From the NCBI RefSeq assembly GCF_046630445.1, contig NC_092343.1:141473501-141537500 (forward strand): 64,000 nucleotides of DNA, written 5' to 3'. The notes under the pieces were generated by a model, which saw only the letters and a list, made by a program, of their open reading frames with translations, made no database searches and was not told the origin of the DNA. The DNA comes from Rutidosis leptorrhynchoides. Taxonomy: Eukaryota > Streptophyta > Magnoliopsida > Asterales > Asteraceae. Below are positions 11,775 to 22,351 of this stretch, in pieces. Each line of letters starts with the position of its first letter. Positions within the stretch are counted from its first letter, which is position 1. Both the position numbers and the translations under genes were made by a program.

Positions 11775-11940
11775 GTCGGGTTGGTTTAGGTCGAGACCTG
11801 AATGGGGTTGGGTCGAAAGAGGTCATGGGTCGAAGGTCTGAGAATTTTCAAAAGGTTTAAAAGGGCCGGGGTGAACGGGTTGGGCCAGGTCAGTTGGGTT
11901 GGGCCGGATCGGTTGGGTTGGGTCAAGACCCGTTTATCGA
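11775..11940 (+). repeat. GGTTGGG/GGGTCG-rich degenerate tandem sequence
   Basis: Repeated gggttgg, ggtcg and gggccgg words give a G-rich, C-poor strand unlike its surroundings. The 89-aa frame through it has repeat-derived composition and no family features. Origin unknown, possibly transposon sub-terminal repeats. Confidence 0.5.
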
Positions 11941-11949
11941 AGTTTTATG

Positions 11950-12568
11950 ATAAACGTTTCAATTTTCATATTTACGTTCCACTTTTCAGATTCTCGTTTC
12001 CGTTTTCTGATTCGCGTTTACACTGTGTTCTCGAGTTTTTTTTTAAGTTGAAAAGAGTAGAAAAGAATTAGGAGAGTAGAATGATGGAAATGAATGTAAT
12101 ATGAACAAACTTAAATGTATTCTCGAATTGTAAAGAAGGGAAAGAAAAGAAATAAAAGTAATTATTTATTTTTATTTTTGAGTTGTATAGAAAAAAAAAA
12201 AAAAGAAAATTAAATAAATTAAACAATTTTAGGATAATACCCATTGACTATAGTTATCATTTATGTGTAAATTAACATTCATCGAAACATACACTCAACT
12301 ATATTATATACAGAGTTTGTATACTTCGTATTATAGCAAAACTCAGCCCGTATCTTATATTACTGTATGTATTATAAACAATAAATATTAACAAGTAAAT
12401 CACCTTTAAAAATTCGAGATGGCAAATATAATCGATAACTAATTTGAATGAATATAATAATAACACACACAAAATATTATTTACGGGGTATATATTGTAT
12501 GGAGTATGGAGTATATATATAATATAATACTAAATTTTAATATTTAATATAAATAAAAATAAATATAC
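11950..12568. other. AT-rich intergenic DNA
   Basis: No gene or element border recognised; poly-A and low-complexity words at 12188-12210. Ends at the CACTA-type terminus at 12569. Confidence 0.5.
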
Positions 12569-13072
12569 CACTACAACAAATTTATCAATTGTTCACGCAT
12601 ATTTTTACACACTTGTAAGAAAGTGTGAGCATTTTATCAAATTCCTCACACTTATAAATATGTATAAGTTTGTTACATTTATAAATGTTAAATGTTATTC
12701 AAATTTCAAATTTAAAATTGTAGGAAAAGTTTGTTCACATTTATTAGTGTACAAATACAAATTTAATCACATTTAAAAATGTGAGTAAAATTTCTTACAC
12801 CTCATTTCTTCACACAAGGGGGAGCGTGAACAAATCATGTGCGACAAAATCAACTTAACACTCTTAAGTGTGGTTATAATTATAATTTTACACACAAATT
12901 AGTGTGAACTTTTTTCTCTACATTTTTATGTGTGAAACTATAATGATATTCTACACTTATAAGTGTAATACATTTACACATATTTACAAGTGTGGGAAAT
13001 TTAACAAAAAAATACACATTTCTTAAAAGTGTGTACATTTATGCATGCTTAAATATCAAATTTGTTGTAGTG
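12569..13072. mobile_element. Non-autonomous CACTA-type element
   Basis: 504 bp beginning CACTACAACAAATTT and ending in its inverted copy AAATTTGTTGTAGTG (13058-13072). CACTACAACAAA is a familiar CACTA/EnSpm terminus. The interior consists of many short direct and inverted copies of words such as CACACTTATAA and TTATAAGTGTG, the sub-terminal repeat style bound by CACTA transposase. The 3-bp flanks (TAC left, CAC right) agree at two of three positions. No coding sequence. Confidence 0.8.
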
Positions 13073-13087
13073 CACGAGTAATATTCT

Positions 13088-13353
13088 TGTTATAATTCAG
13101 TAGGCTTATAACTACCTTTAGTGGTTTGATTCTTGATTAAGAATACTAATAATGAAGTGTAAGAACAAAGATTATAATGGAGAGAAAGAAGTATAATACT
13201 TGATGTAAGTATATTAGAATGGTGTGTTTATCTTGTACATATTGATGCATATTTATACTACAAAGAGTGTTACATATTTGACTTTTGTGAATTATATAAA
13301 ATTGTTAGCCACCATTTCTTGACTTCTACTTCAATAATTGATGTATTATAACA
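13088..13353 (-). repeat. 3' LTR of minus-strand Copia
   Basis: 266 bp, TG...CA on either strand; the adjacent purine tract (13354-13365) is inside the element, fixing this as the 3' LTR. Confidence 0.95.
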
Positions 13354-13365
13354 CTCCCCCTTGGA
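13354..13365 (-). other. Polypurine tract of minus-strand Copia
   Basis: Minus-strand TCCAAGGGGGAG immediately precedes the 3' LTR, the expected plus-strand priming site for reverse transcription. Confidence 0.85.
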
Positions 13366-13504
13366 TGACAATTTTATTAGAGAGCAACTAGTACTGCCTC
13401 GTTAAAAACCTTGCTAAAGAAAACCCAGTGGGAAAAAACTTTAGCTAAGGGAAAAAGAGTGCAGCATAGAGTTGACTCCCCCTCAAGTAGACATCGCTGA
13501 GTTG

Positions 13505-13813
13505 TTACATCTTTTGAACAAGCCTCATGCCAATATTGTGAACGTGTGTTCTGAAAATAGCAGTTGAGAGTGCTTTGGTGAAAAGATCGGCAGAGTTTTT
13601 GTTGGATTGTACATATCTCATTTCAATCTGGTTGTCCTTAATGAGACCTTGAGTGTATGAGAAGAATCTAGGGGGTATGTGTTTTGTTCGGTCACTTTTG
13701 ATATACCCTTCTTTCATCTGTGCTATGCAAGCTGCATTATCTTCATAGATAGTTGTTGGACTTTTATCGCGTTCTAGTCCAAAAACATTTTCGAGTAGTT
13801 TCATATAATGCAA
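13505..13813 (-). pseudogene. Copia RNase H domain remnant
   Basis: About 100 codons with the C-terminal Copia pattern YEDNAACIAQMKEGYIKSD, RTKHIPPRFFSYTQ and NSADLFTKALS. It is one of the best preserved parts of the element, ending near the polypurine tract as normal. It is cut off from RT upstream by frameshifts and stops. Confidence 0.9.
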
Positions 13814-14562
13814 TCACTTCGTCATGATTTGATGATGTTGCAACAAGTGTTTGTTTTAAGAACGCCATGATTTTGTGGTACCTCCATTTAGGAATACATA
13901 TCAAGTTTGAGATTTATCTTTATGAGGATTTGTTGAATGACCTGCATATACATAATCAACCAAATCTTGTTTCGAAGCGTTAGAATAAAATAATTTTAAA
14001 TTAGCAGTTCCTCAAGGGTATCAAAATATCGGTTTGATCCCATTTCAATGTCTTTTTGTAGGGGTTGAATTGAACCTTGTCAACAAATTAACTGCAAAGA
14101 AATGTCAAGCCTTGTACAATTTATAAAATACATAATAACCCCAATTGCACTAAGATATGGAACTTTTGATCTGTAAAGATCTTCATGATCTTCACGGGGA
14201 TAAAATAGATCAGTGTCAATATTGAGTGATATATCAACCAATGGTTTTGTCTTTAAAAATGTTTTAAAATCTTTTCGATATAGTTTGTTTGATGTACAAG
14301 TAAACCATTAGGCATATGCTCAATCTGCAAACCAAGGCAATACTTGGTTTTTCCGAGACCTTTCATTTCAAATTCTTTCTTTAGAAGTTGAATGGTTTCA
14401 TGGATCTCTTTATTTGTACCTATGATGTTAAGATCATCGACATAAACAGTTTACAATCACATATCCGGACATTGTTTTCTTAATAAGAACACATGTGCAA
14501 ATAAGATTATTTTTATACCCGTTTTCTTATCAAGTAATCACTTAATCAGTTATACTACTGTA

Positions 14563-14886
14563 TCAACCCATATAAAAATCTTTGTGCTTTAATGGAATAC
14601 ATTTCCTTGTGTTTTTAGATGCTTCTGATACCTTAAACCCTTTAGGTATCTTCATATATATATATACACATATATATATATTACTATCAAATGATCCATA
14701 TAGATAAGCAGTCACAACATCCATGAGATGCATTTCTAAATTTTTAGAAACTGCGAGGCTGATTAAGTATCTAAAAGTAATTGCATCCATAACAAGAGAA
14801 TAAGTTTCCTCATAAACAATTCCTGGTCTTTGAGAAAAATCTTGAGTTACAAGTATAGCTTTACCTTGTAACTTCATTGTTCTCAT
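14563..14886 (-). pseudogene. Copia reverse transcriptase N-terminal part, with microsatellite insertion
   Basis: The frame reads LVTQDFSQRPGIVYEETYSL, ITFRYLISLA, MHLMDVVTAYLYGS and KIPKGFKV, the standard start of Copia RT. Between SNIY and MKIPKGF extra residues ICVYIY come from a (TA/CA)n tract at 14655-14679 that has expanded inside the domain. The YVDD catalytic region follows only as broken sequence (14250-14470). Confidence 0.9.
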
Positions 14887-15085
14887 TTCCTTTTCGGGTA
14901 AAAATTCATTTGTGTCCCATACGTTTCACATCTTTAAAGTGAAAATGATTTATCCGAAAACTTTTCTTTTATTGAGCAATTCTAATTCAGCTCGTATATA
15001 GTCATGTCTATTTTGACATTCAATGACAGATTTTGGTTCCAGCTCATCATCTTTATTCATGATGTCATTGTATGAAAAATTCTCA

Positions 15086-15918
15086 TCAACATTTTTCATT
15101 CCATTTCGATTCCATATTATTGCATAATTTATTGCAATTTATGTATTTACATTTATCAATATCCTCTGCAGAAGGAATATTAATTTGTGGTTCTTCTTGA
15201 ACACTTTCTTTTACCTCATTATCAGCTGATTTTTCTTTTCGAGGATTTTTTTTATCTTTGGAACCAATTGGTCTCCCACGTTTCAGGCGTGGCAAAGACT
15301 CATGAGTGACATTTTCGGCTTTTAGAATTTCAATTCTAACTGAAGCATTTACTGCTGGTATATATGATTTATTCACTTCTTTTTGTATCTGTAAATGCAT
15401 CAGGTAGTTTATTTGCAAGTTCTTGCATATGCATTATTTTTTTAACTTTCTTTTCGCATTCTTTTGTGCTAGTTCTATATACCTTAATTGATGTTCACAT
15501 CATGAAGCATCTTTTTCTTTATTTTTCATTTCTCCCCCTAATATAGGGAATGTTTCATTAAAGTGACAATCAGCAAAACGTGCTGTAAAAACATCACCCG
15601 TTATAGGTTCAATATATCTTATAATTGAAGATGTTTCATATTTAATATATATATCCCCATCCTCCTTTGAGGACCCATTTTAGTGCGTTGTGGTTGTGCA
15701 ACTAGAACATACACTACACAATCAAATGTTCTAATGGTGGGAAATATTTGGCTCTCGGCCAAAATCAAGTTGTAGGGGAGAATATTTATGAGTTGCACTT
15801 TGTCTAATGTGAAATAATATCGCAGCATGTAAATTTGCATGTCCTCATATATATCATCTTGAATTCTTTCAAAAAACATTGGTGATTCTTTCTCAATGTA
15901 TTTTTCATTAATCACCAT
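15086..15918 (-). pseudogene. Copia integrase C-terminal part
   Basis: Two frames: 15918-15619 (FFERIQDDIYEDMQ, FPTIRTFDCVVYVLVAQPQR, GPQRRMGIYI) matches the GKR/GPQRR C-terminal integrase region of Copia elements; 15418-15086 (RLKRGRPIGSKDKNP-like, EEPQINIPSAEDID) is the usual linker before RT. They are separated by frameshifts. The HHCC and DDE parts that should lie beyond 15919 are replaced by a tandem repeat and unreadable sequence. Confidence 0.85.
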
Positions 15919-16210
15919 ATGTGCTTTTCATTAATCACCATATGTGCTTTTCATTAATCACCATATGTGCTTTTTCATTAATCACTATATGTGCTTTTTC
16001 ATTAATCACCGTATGTGCTTTTCATTAATCACCATATGTGCTTTTTCATTAATCACCATATGTGCTTTTCATCATATATCCTTTTCACCATATGCGCTTT
16101 TAATCATATGCGCTTTTAATCATATGCGCTGCGCTTTTCATCATATGCGCTTTTTACAATATATCATTTTAATCATATGTGCTGCGCTTTTCATCATATG
16201 CGTTATGGTC
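15900..16210. repeat. Tandem repeat array inside Copia integrase region
   Basis: At least seven copies of an about 22-24 bp unit (tttcattaatcaccatatgtgc) run from about 15905 to 16070, then decay into shorter cat-atgcgctttt units up to 16205. The unit equals the local integrase coding sequence at its left edge, so the array grew by tandem duplication of element sequence. Confidence 0.85.
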
Positions 16211-16483
16211 TAAAATTATTTATTTATGAGTGATACATAACAAGCTAGGCATCTTAGAAAATTCAAACCATTCAAGTCTCAAGGTAGCTCAGGGTTTATT
16301 TAATCAAGATTTTTCAACAGATTCACTCTCGCTTTCTTTTCTTTTGGGACTTATTTGTAGAGCTAAATAAGATGTTTATGTATTCAAGAAATAGTTTCGC
16401 ACAAAGAATTCAAATGATTCCAAACTTTAATTGCGCTCACAATTTGAGTATCATCTTCCCTTTCATTTAACTTGGGGAGTGGT

Positions 16484-16714
16484 TCAACCAAGAACCTCGC
16501 AAGGTTCAGTCAAGTACCTCACTAGGTTCAGCGTAGTCAGACAAAAGAACATCTTTTGATGCCAACGCTTGAAGTTCCCACCGGTGAACTTCTCAGGTAT
16601 CTCAACATGAGAAAACACCACGTTAGAAAACGGTGCAACAAACGCGATAGTAACTGTATTATTAAATCTCATGATCGAGGCTGAGATTCCATTCAGAATA
16701 TTGAGATACAACAA
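16484..16714 (-). pseudogene. Copia gag N-terminal remnant
   Basis: HVEIPEKFTGGNFKRWHQKM followed by FFCLTTLNLVRYLTE is the typical Copia gag opening. It is followed by stops toward 16230. The stretch 16715-18387 toward the 5' LTR is non-coding leader with no recognised domain. Confidence 0.85.
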
Positions 16715-18387
16715 TTTACTAAATCTGAATTAAACAGTACACAGAATATGTTTGCCGCACACAAGTAATGAATGCTTTCAATTTGTATACATTATATACA
16801 TTCAAAAGTTCATACAATGATGGTTGTATTAAACTCGTATCATAAAAACGCATTCCAAGATTAATAGTTTAAAATAATATACCAATCCATATCTCTATAT
16901 AATCACTCATGATATATACAAAATCAAAAGTTCACTTATTTCGATCTATATAATCGAAATGGATATATTATTTCAAATAGTCCACAAGTTTTTATCCATA
17001 CAAGCATAGAAGATATATTATAATTATATTATAATATAATAATACATATGTTTCACCTCAATCTGTTACTCCATATAAGGCAAACATACTAATTCTATAC
17101 TAATGTTATTTATAAAAGGAATCTCGATCAAAGCATATCTTTTAACTTTTATAAAATAGAGTAGCATCATTTTAATAATCATTCAACTTAATCGATGTAA
17201 AAAAATCAATTATTCAATGAACTCATCTCATAACACAATGATGCATATCATATATCATATATTAATATTAATTATTAATAACAAAGTTGAACTCAAAATT
17301 AATAATGCATAAAATTATTAATAACATATTATACAGTTCAAACATCTCCAAAGGCTACAAAACAATTTGATCAAACATGATTAAGGCATCGATAATGTGC
17401 AAGAATGGAAGGTCGTCTAAATAGCATCTCGATATACAAAAAGGAGAATAATCACATATGCGTAATCTGCTCCAATGTTATATAGCAACGAAAATAGATC
17501 GAACCAATTGTATAAACATACTCACAAAAGTAGTGATCAGATCATACCCGCAAAGCATAATAAAGTCGCATATAAACAATCACGGCATATTAAAACGGTT
17601 TATCACCGACCGAATTAATAACCCACTTTATCAATTTCGGATAAGCAATCAGTTACATTCATATCATATAACACAAACTTTATAATTGAACAGTTGTTTA
17701 TAAAAGCGAATCAAAATATCAGCGGTTTATAAATTTCAGTAAACAACATTTAAAAATTAGCATGTAAATTAGCCTTTAACATCACATACATATCGCAGAA
17801 ACATTCATAAAGAGCGGAAAAACAAAACATATAAGGTGCAGTTTATATGTAAACATATGAAGCATACTTGCAAAACAGTAGCATGTTTAAGCAAAGTAAA
17901 CTTAAACTGAATCAAGATTGAATTAAATCTAATCAAAAACAGTACGAGATATATAGCAGCGGATATTATTCAGTTTCGTGTATGTTTCTTATGACAAAAT
18001 AAAATTAAATCCTTAGTTTAGATCAAAATCTGCTTCGTACACGTGAGGTGTCTTAACATGTCCGTTTTAATCATAGTTTCGTGATCTGATTATAAAAATA
18101 TCAATTTCGTATAACGAATCTGTTTAAGTTTGTAAGTAAATATGTATACGAAATTGAAATATCCAAGCATATAATCAATCAAAAAGAGAAAGTTAAAACG
18201 ATCTAACCGATTGAAGGGTTGAACCGGGCTTGTGTTTGACACAATTCCCTTAAACAGATTCTTCCTCTGTTCCCAGGGTACACCGGTCCGAAGCAGCGTA
18301 CTGCCGGACTTGAACACTTGCCTTGATTAGTGACTCGTGCTTACTTAGATAAACCTTGATTATACGGAGCACTTCGTGCTGATAACG
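16715..18387 (-). other. Untranslated leader of minus-strand Copia
   Basis: About 1.7 kb between the gag remnant and the 5' LTR without protein-like frames; unusually long for this family. Next to the LTR, the minus strand reads CGTTATCAGCACGAAG, the position of the primer binding site, but it is not the common TGGTATCAGAGC and I cannot name the tRNA. Confidence 0.6.
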
Positions 18388-18653
18388 TGTTATAATTCAG
18401 TAGGCTTATAACTACCTTTAGTGGTTTGATTCTTGATTAAGAATACTAATAATGAAGTGTAAGAACAAAGATTATAATGGAGAGAAAGAAGTATAATACT
18501 TGATGTAAGTATATTAGAATGGTGTGTTTATCTTGTACATATTGATGCATATTTATACTACAAAGAGTGTTACATATTTGACTTTTGTGAATTATATAAA
18601 ATTGTTAGCCACCATTTCTTGACTTCTACTTCAATAATTGATGTATTATAACA
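18388..18653 (-). repeat. 5' LTR of minus-strand Copia
   Basis: 266 bp; no difference seen from the LTR at 13088-13353. Ends at the ATTCT target duplication. Confidence 0.95.
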
Positions 18654-18658
18654 ATTCT

Positions 18659-19250
18659 GTATATTTTGAGTGCAAGTTAAGTTAGGAGTACAACTTATAG
18701 AGTTTTGAGATGTAAAGAAGTCAAAAGTAAGAGGACAAAATTGTCTTTAAGATATGTAACAACTCTTATCCATCCCAATAAGCTCAAAATTGGGCGGATA
18801 ATGATCTAAACAAAAAACCCTTCTACTCTTCCCTTTATTCCTTTACTCTCCTCCCCTCCCCTTTCATCCCTAAAAAACTAAGAATCCATAACTAATCTAG
18901 TCCCCCTCCAACTCCTTTCTTTTCTTTCACAAAAAAGCTCGAGAATGCAACCTTAGACTTTGAGTATTTTGAAAGAAAGGAATTGATTTGTAGCTTTTAC
19001 AGGAAAGAAAGGGCGGAGAATGAATGAGTATTTTACTCTTCATCTCTTCCTTTCAATGAAAGGTTGAGTTACCTCTCCTTCATTCTCCTTCCCTTCCCTT
19101 CATTTCATTTCATTTATAAAAAAAAACACACTTTTAACATATCTTAGGATTCAATTTCTTATTTTCCGTTTTCAGGTTGCGTTTCAAATTCAAATTCGCC
19201 TCTTGGTTTTCTTTTCCCGTTTCAGTTTCTAGTTGGACGCTTTACGAGGA
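18659..19250. other. Non-coding, polypyrimidine-rich DNA before ASH2-like pseudogene
   Basis: Runs of CTTCCCTTT and CCCTTCCC words at about 18820-18930 and 19070-19120. No gene. It may include the former promoter and 5' UTR of the pseudogene that starts at 19255. Confidence 0.5.
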
Positions 19251-19504
19251 AACAATGGACGATCATGATGACCAATGATGGATCCAAAAACGTGAACTCA
19301 CCACTACAGTCGTTGACGAAACCCTAACCACTAAAATTATGACCACATCTACGACCTCCGCAACTCCTGACACAGATTCCGGCACCAAGATGATCCACTT
19401 CAATCTGAAGAACTCTCAGACATTGAACCAAACCCTAAACGCTCACCTAATTTCACCAAAGTCATATCCTCCAAAGACGATCTGGAGGATAATGATATGT
19501 ACAG

Positions 19505-19790
19505 GTCACATGCGTTAGTTACAATCAAGTTCAATTAGGCCAGAGAAACAGTTGTACAACAGATTCTGTTATTAGCTACCTGGTGTCATAAGTAGCTAGT
19601 TCAGTAACATATTTAGTCATTCAGTCAAATTGTATTCTTCTTTCCCTCAATTCTTGTAACCCTAATTGAGTAATTCAATTAAAAAATTTGTTACATTGTT
19701 CAAGGCTTGTTTCTAATTTCTGTAGTTTTCATTGTGTAACAAGTGAGTCCTCTATTCAGTTCAGAATTCAGGGAGTACATATCAGATAAC
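19505..19790. repeat. Possible insert in N-terminal part of copy A pseudogene
   Basis: Between the two parts of the N-terminal coding remnant lies about 280 bp of non-coding DNA with retrotransposon-LTR-like composition (GTTAGTTACA near its start, TGTAACAA near its end, pyrimidine-rich middle). A clean target duplication was not found, so a divergent intron is equally possible. Confidence 0.3.
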
Positions 19791-21871
19791 GACGAACCAG
19801 TAGTGTAAAAATTAAAAGCATATCATCACTCGTACCAGAACCGGATGAAGAGGATGAAATGTCTATTGATGTAGCTGCAGCAAAACTGGTTACGCCAATA
19901 CTACCGGAAATTGCAAAACCAAAAGGTAACAAATCAAGTAACTGTAAGAAGAAGAAAAGTAAGAGTAAATCAAACAGCGTGTAGACGAAACCAGCATCAC
20001 GAAAGGGGGAAAGGAGGACCAAAAGTACCACAACTGCTACTGCTCAAACAACAGAGGATTCTGTTTTAATTGCACCGATTCATAGGTACGCCGATAAGAA
20101 TGATGATTCTGCGGATATGAAAATTTATTTATCAAAAGTTTATAATGCCGAAAAAGTGGTATTGAGTGAAGATAGGTACAGTGCAGGGAGGTGTAAAGGG
20201 TATAGAATGGTTAGGGCTACTAGAGGTGTGATGGATGGAGCTTGATTGGTATTTTGAAATTAAGGGCATACCAGACTTGGGTGGTCAACCGAAAAGGCAT
20301 ATTTACAGGCGCCAGTTGGATAGGATGGGAATAGTTATGGGTATAGAGATATTGATGGGAGTAAAGTGCATAAAGCTTTGAGGTAAAGTATGGGGATCAA
20401 GGATATGTTGAAGGTGATGTAATTGGGTTTTTATATTAATTTGCCAGATGGGAACGAGTATGCACCGTAACAACCACAGTTGGTTACGTATAAGGGCCAA
20501 ATTAGGCTGCAGATGCTAAAGAAGAACTCGCTAAAGTTTTGCCAGGTTTGTAACTATCTATCTGTTTACTGTTTGCTGTTGTCTAATTGAGCTATTTGGA
20601 CCTTTGTGCTTCTTATGATTTGGGTATATGCTGATGCAGTGCTGTTAATTGATTTGGTTTATTTTAGAAAATCATTTTTCGTGTTTTTCAAACTTGATAT
20701 AGGTTATGTCTTCTATTGTTACTACAACCAAGTTGATTGTATGCTTTAATGAAGATTATCTCAGATGGTCATCGATATATGTGGTAGAACTGTATTAAAG
20801 ACAGCTGACATTGCTAAAAGATTCATAGATAAGAAAGGGAGATCTGTTTTAAAGGACAACTCATCATACTTGATGATGATTGCAATATCATCTTTTTTAT
20901 AGACTGTTTTCTTTTATATTTTGAAGCATGAAGTATTACCATAATATCCGATCTCTCTCTATATCTTATAATTTGATTTTTACCTAAGAAAGTCCATTAT
21001 AAAAGATTTTCAGTAAAACCGTTATATTGTTGTTGAGCTCGATCTTTTTGGTGTACTATAGTATTTGATGCAGGTGCATCTACTTTTCTTATTGTCCACT
21101 ATAAGTTACTTTAGGAAGATACCTCTTTAGTCTAATCTGTGGGAACTGAATTTCTTAAATGGGTCAATTTTGTTTTGTTCAATAGCAAATTTTATACTTG
21201 ATTGTTTAAGTTGTGACACACTTGGAAAGCAATTTTGAATTACGCAAGTAGATAATCTCAACAATATATACTACAGTACTTCCTTCGTTTTATGTGTTCA
21301 GTTTGTAAATGTTATCATTACTTCAAATTATGGTTAATCCATTTTGGAATTTCTAATTTATCCAAATCTGATTATTTGATTATCATGTAGTACTAAGAGA
21401 GAAAATATAATTTTATTGAGCAGGAAGTGAAATATGTTTTTTTTTTTAAAATGGAATATGTCAAGGGTCTGCATTCAAGGGTCTCAACGGTGGGCGTTAC
21501 TATCCCGCCGCTTCAATGTATACTCTTCCACATCAGACTAATTGCGTTGTCAAATTCAGCTTCGGCCCCGATTTTGAAGCCTTTCCGAAGGACTTTGGTG
21601 GGCGCCCTATTCCAACACCAATGGTTGAAGTTCCATATCATGGCTTTGATTGAAGAGTTCAAATGGTGTGTTCAAAAAGTATTTCTTACTTATTGATGTA
21701 CGATTTGCAAAATATTCGGATTTTAGAACTCACATAACTTAATGTATTATTGAATTTAGAGCAAACTTTATTGACCTAGCAGTTTTTTTTATGGTTTGAA
21801 TTTAGTCATAGCAGTTTGGGCCGTTCCCTGTTTATAAGTTGGGCCCTCTTACTTTTGTCATTTGTCTTTAT

Positions 21872-22167
21872 CAAGGTTGCAAAAATCGTTACTCATGGAG
21901 TACTCGGTCGGGAATTTTTTAGGGAATACTTGGCAAGTTCGGGAGTACTTACTCGGTTGTTGACTAAGTTTGACTTTACTAATTTAGCGAGTATCGCGAG
22001 TTTTGACCGATTTTTCGAGTAATCCCGAGTTTTGGTCAAGTTTGACCGAGTTTTGACTGAGTTTTGACTGATTTTGAACAAGTTTGACTGAGTTTGACTG
22101 AGTTTGAACGAGTACTTGCCGATTGCTCCCTGATACTCTCCAAGTAATCTCGAGTTCTGCAACACTG
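21872..22167. mobile_element. hAT-type MITE with W-box array, copy A
   Basis: 296 bp bounded by 8-bp direct repeats GTCTTTAT (21864-21871 and 22168-22175). Ends are CAAGGTTGCA and, in reverse complement, CAGTGTTGCA: the 8-bp duplication and CAGNG ends fit hAT. The interior is built from GAGTTTTGAC-like units and contains eight forward and one reverse TTGAC[C/T] W-box cores. No coding potential beyond a repetitive 90-aa frame. Confidence 0.8.
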
Positions 22168-22351
22168 GTCTTTATATGTCAATTTCTTTGCACGGGGCGT
22201 ACAAATCTATTTAATTGTACTTAAGAAAGAGGAACACTGCATCGTGGTTATTTTTTGTGATGCAAGTTTTGTTTTTGCTTTTTCAGGAAATACTTTTGGT
22301 GCCACTGTAATGGGCCCCAGGCTGAAAGTGGTAAAAGAAGATGATCATTGA

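Larger units (their letters stand above)
13088..18653 (-). mobile_element. Full-length Ty1/Copia element, minus strand, TSD ATTCT
   Basis: 5566 bp with two 266-bp LTRs (13088-13353 and 18388-18653) that read as identical when compared by eye, each TGTTATAAT...ATTATAACA with a perfect 9-bp terminal inverted repeat. The 5-bp duplication ATTCT flanks it at 13083-13087 and 18654-18658. Coding order on the minus strand from high to low coordinate is gag, integrase, RT, RNase H, which is the Copia order. All frames are broken. It landed 15 bp from the CACTA-type element. Confidence 0.95.
19255..22351 (+). pseudogene. ASH2/TRAUCO-like SPRY protein pseudogene, copy A
   Basis: TRAUCO is the plant ASH2 subunit of COMPASS-type histone H3K4 methyltransferase complexes. 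At 20080-20245 one frame reads [20 protein letters not shown] and [21 protein letters not shown], then breaks; the next blocks (YFEIKGIPDLGG; NSYGYRDIDGSKVHKAL; GYVEGDVIGF; LPDGNEYAP; GQIRLQMLKKNSLKVLP) continue the SPRY domain in changing frames with stops, to a splice donor at 20546. A further exon at 21424-21680 holds the [11 protein letters not shown]-type part, also frameshifted; a final exon at 22287-22351 ends ...RLKVVKEDDH stop. An acidic then Lys-rich N-terminal region lies at 19255-20060. It cannot encode a protein. The family call rests on remembered SPRY motifs; the last exon's assignment is less sure. Confidence 0.75.

Noticed and set aside
11802-12071. 89-aa frame with Gly/Trp-rich composition
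   Set aside because: Derived from the GGTTGGG-rich repeat; no family features.
15900-16210. CRISPR-like array
   Set aside because: Units are contiguous tandem copies without unique spacers, in a plant retrotransposon.
21273-21395. Second Stowaway MITE (TACTTCCTTCGTTTTATGTG start)
   Set aside because: The start resembles a Stowaway end, but no clear inverted partner or TA duplication could be fixed.
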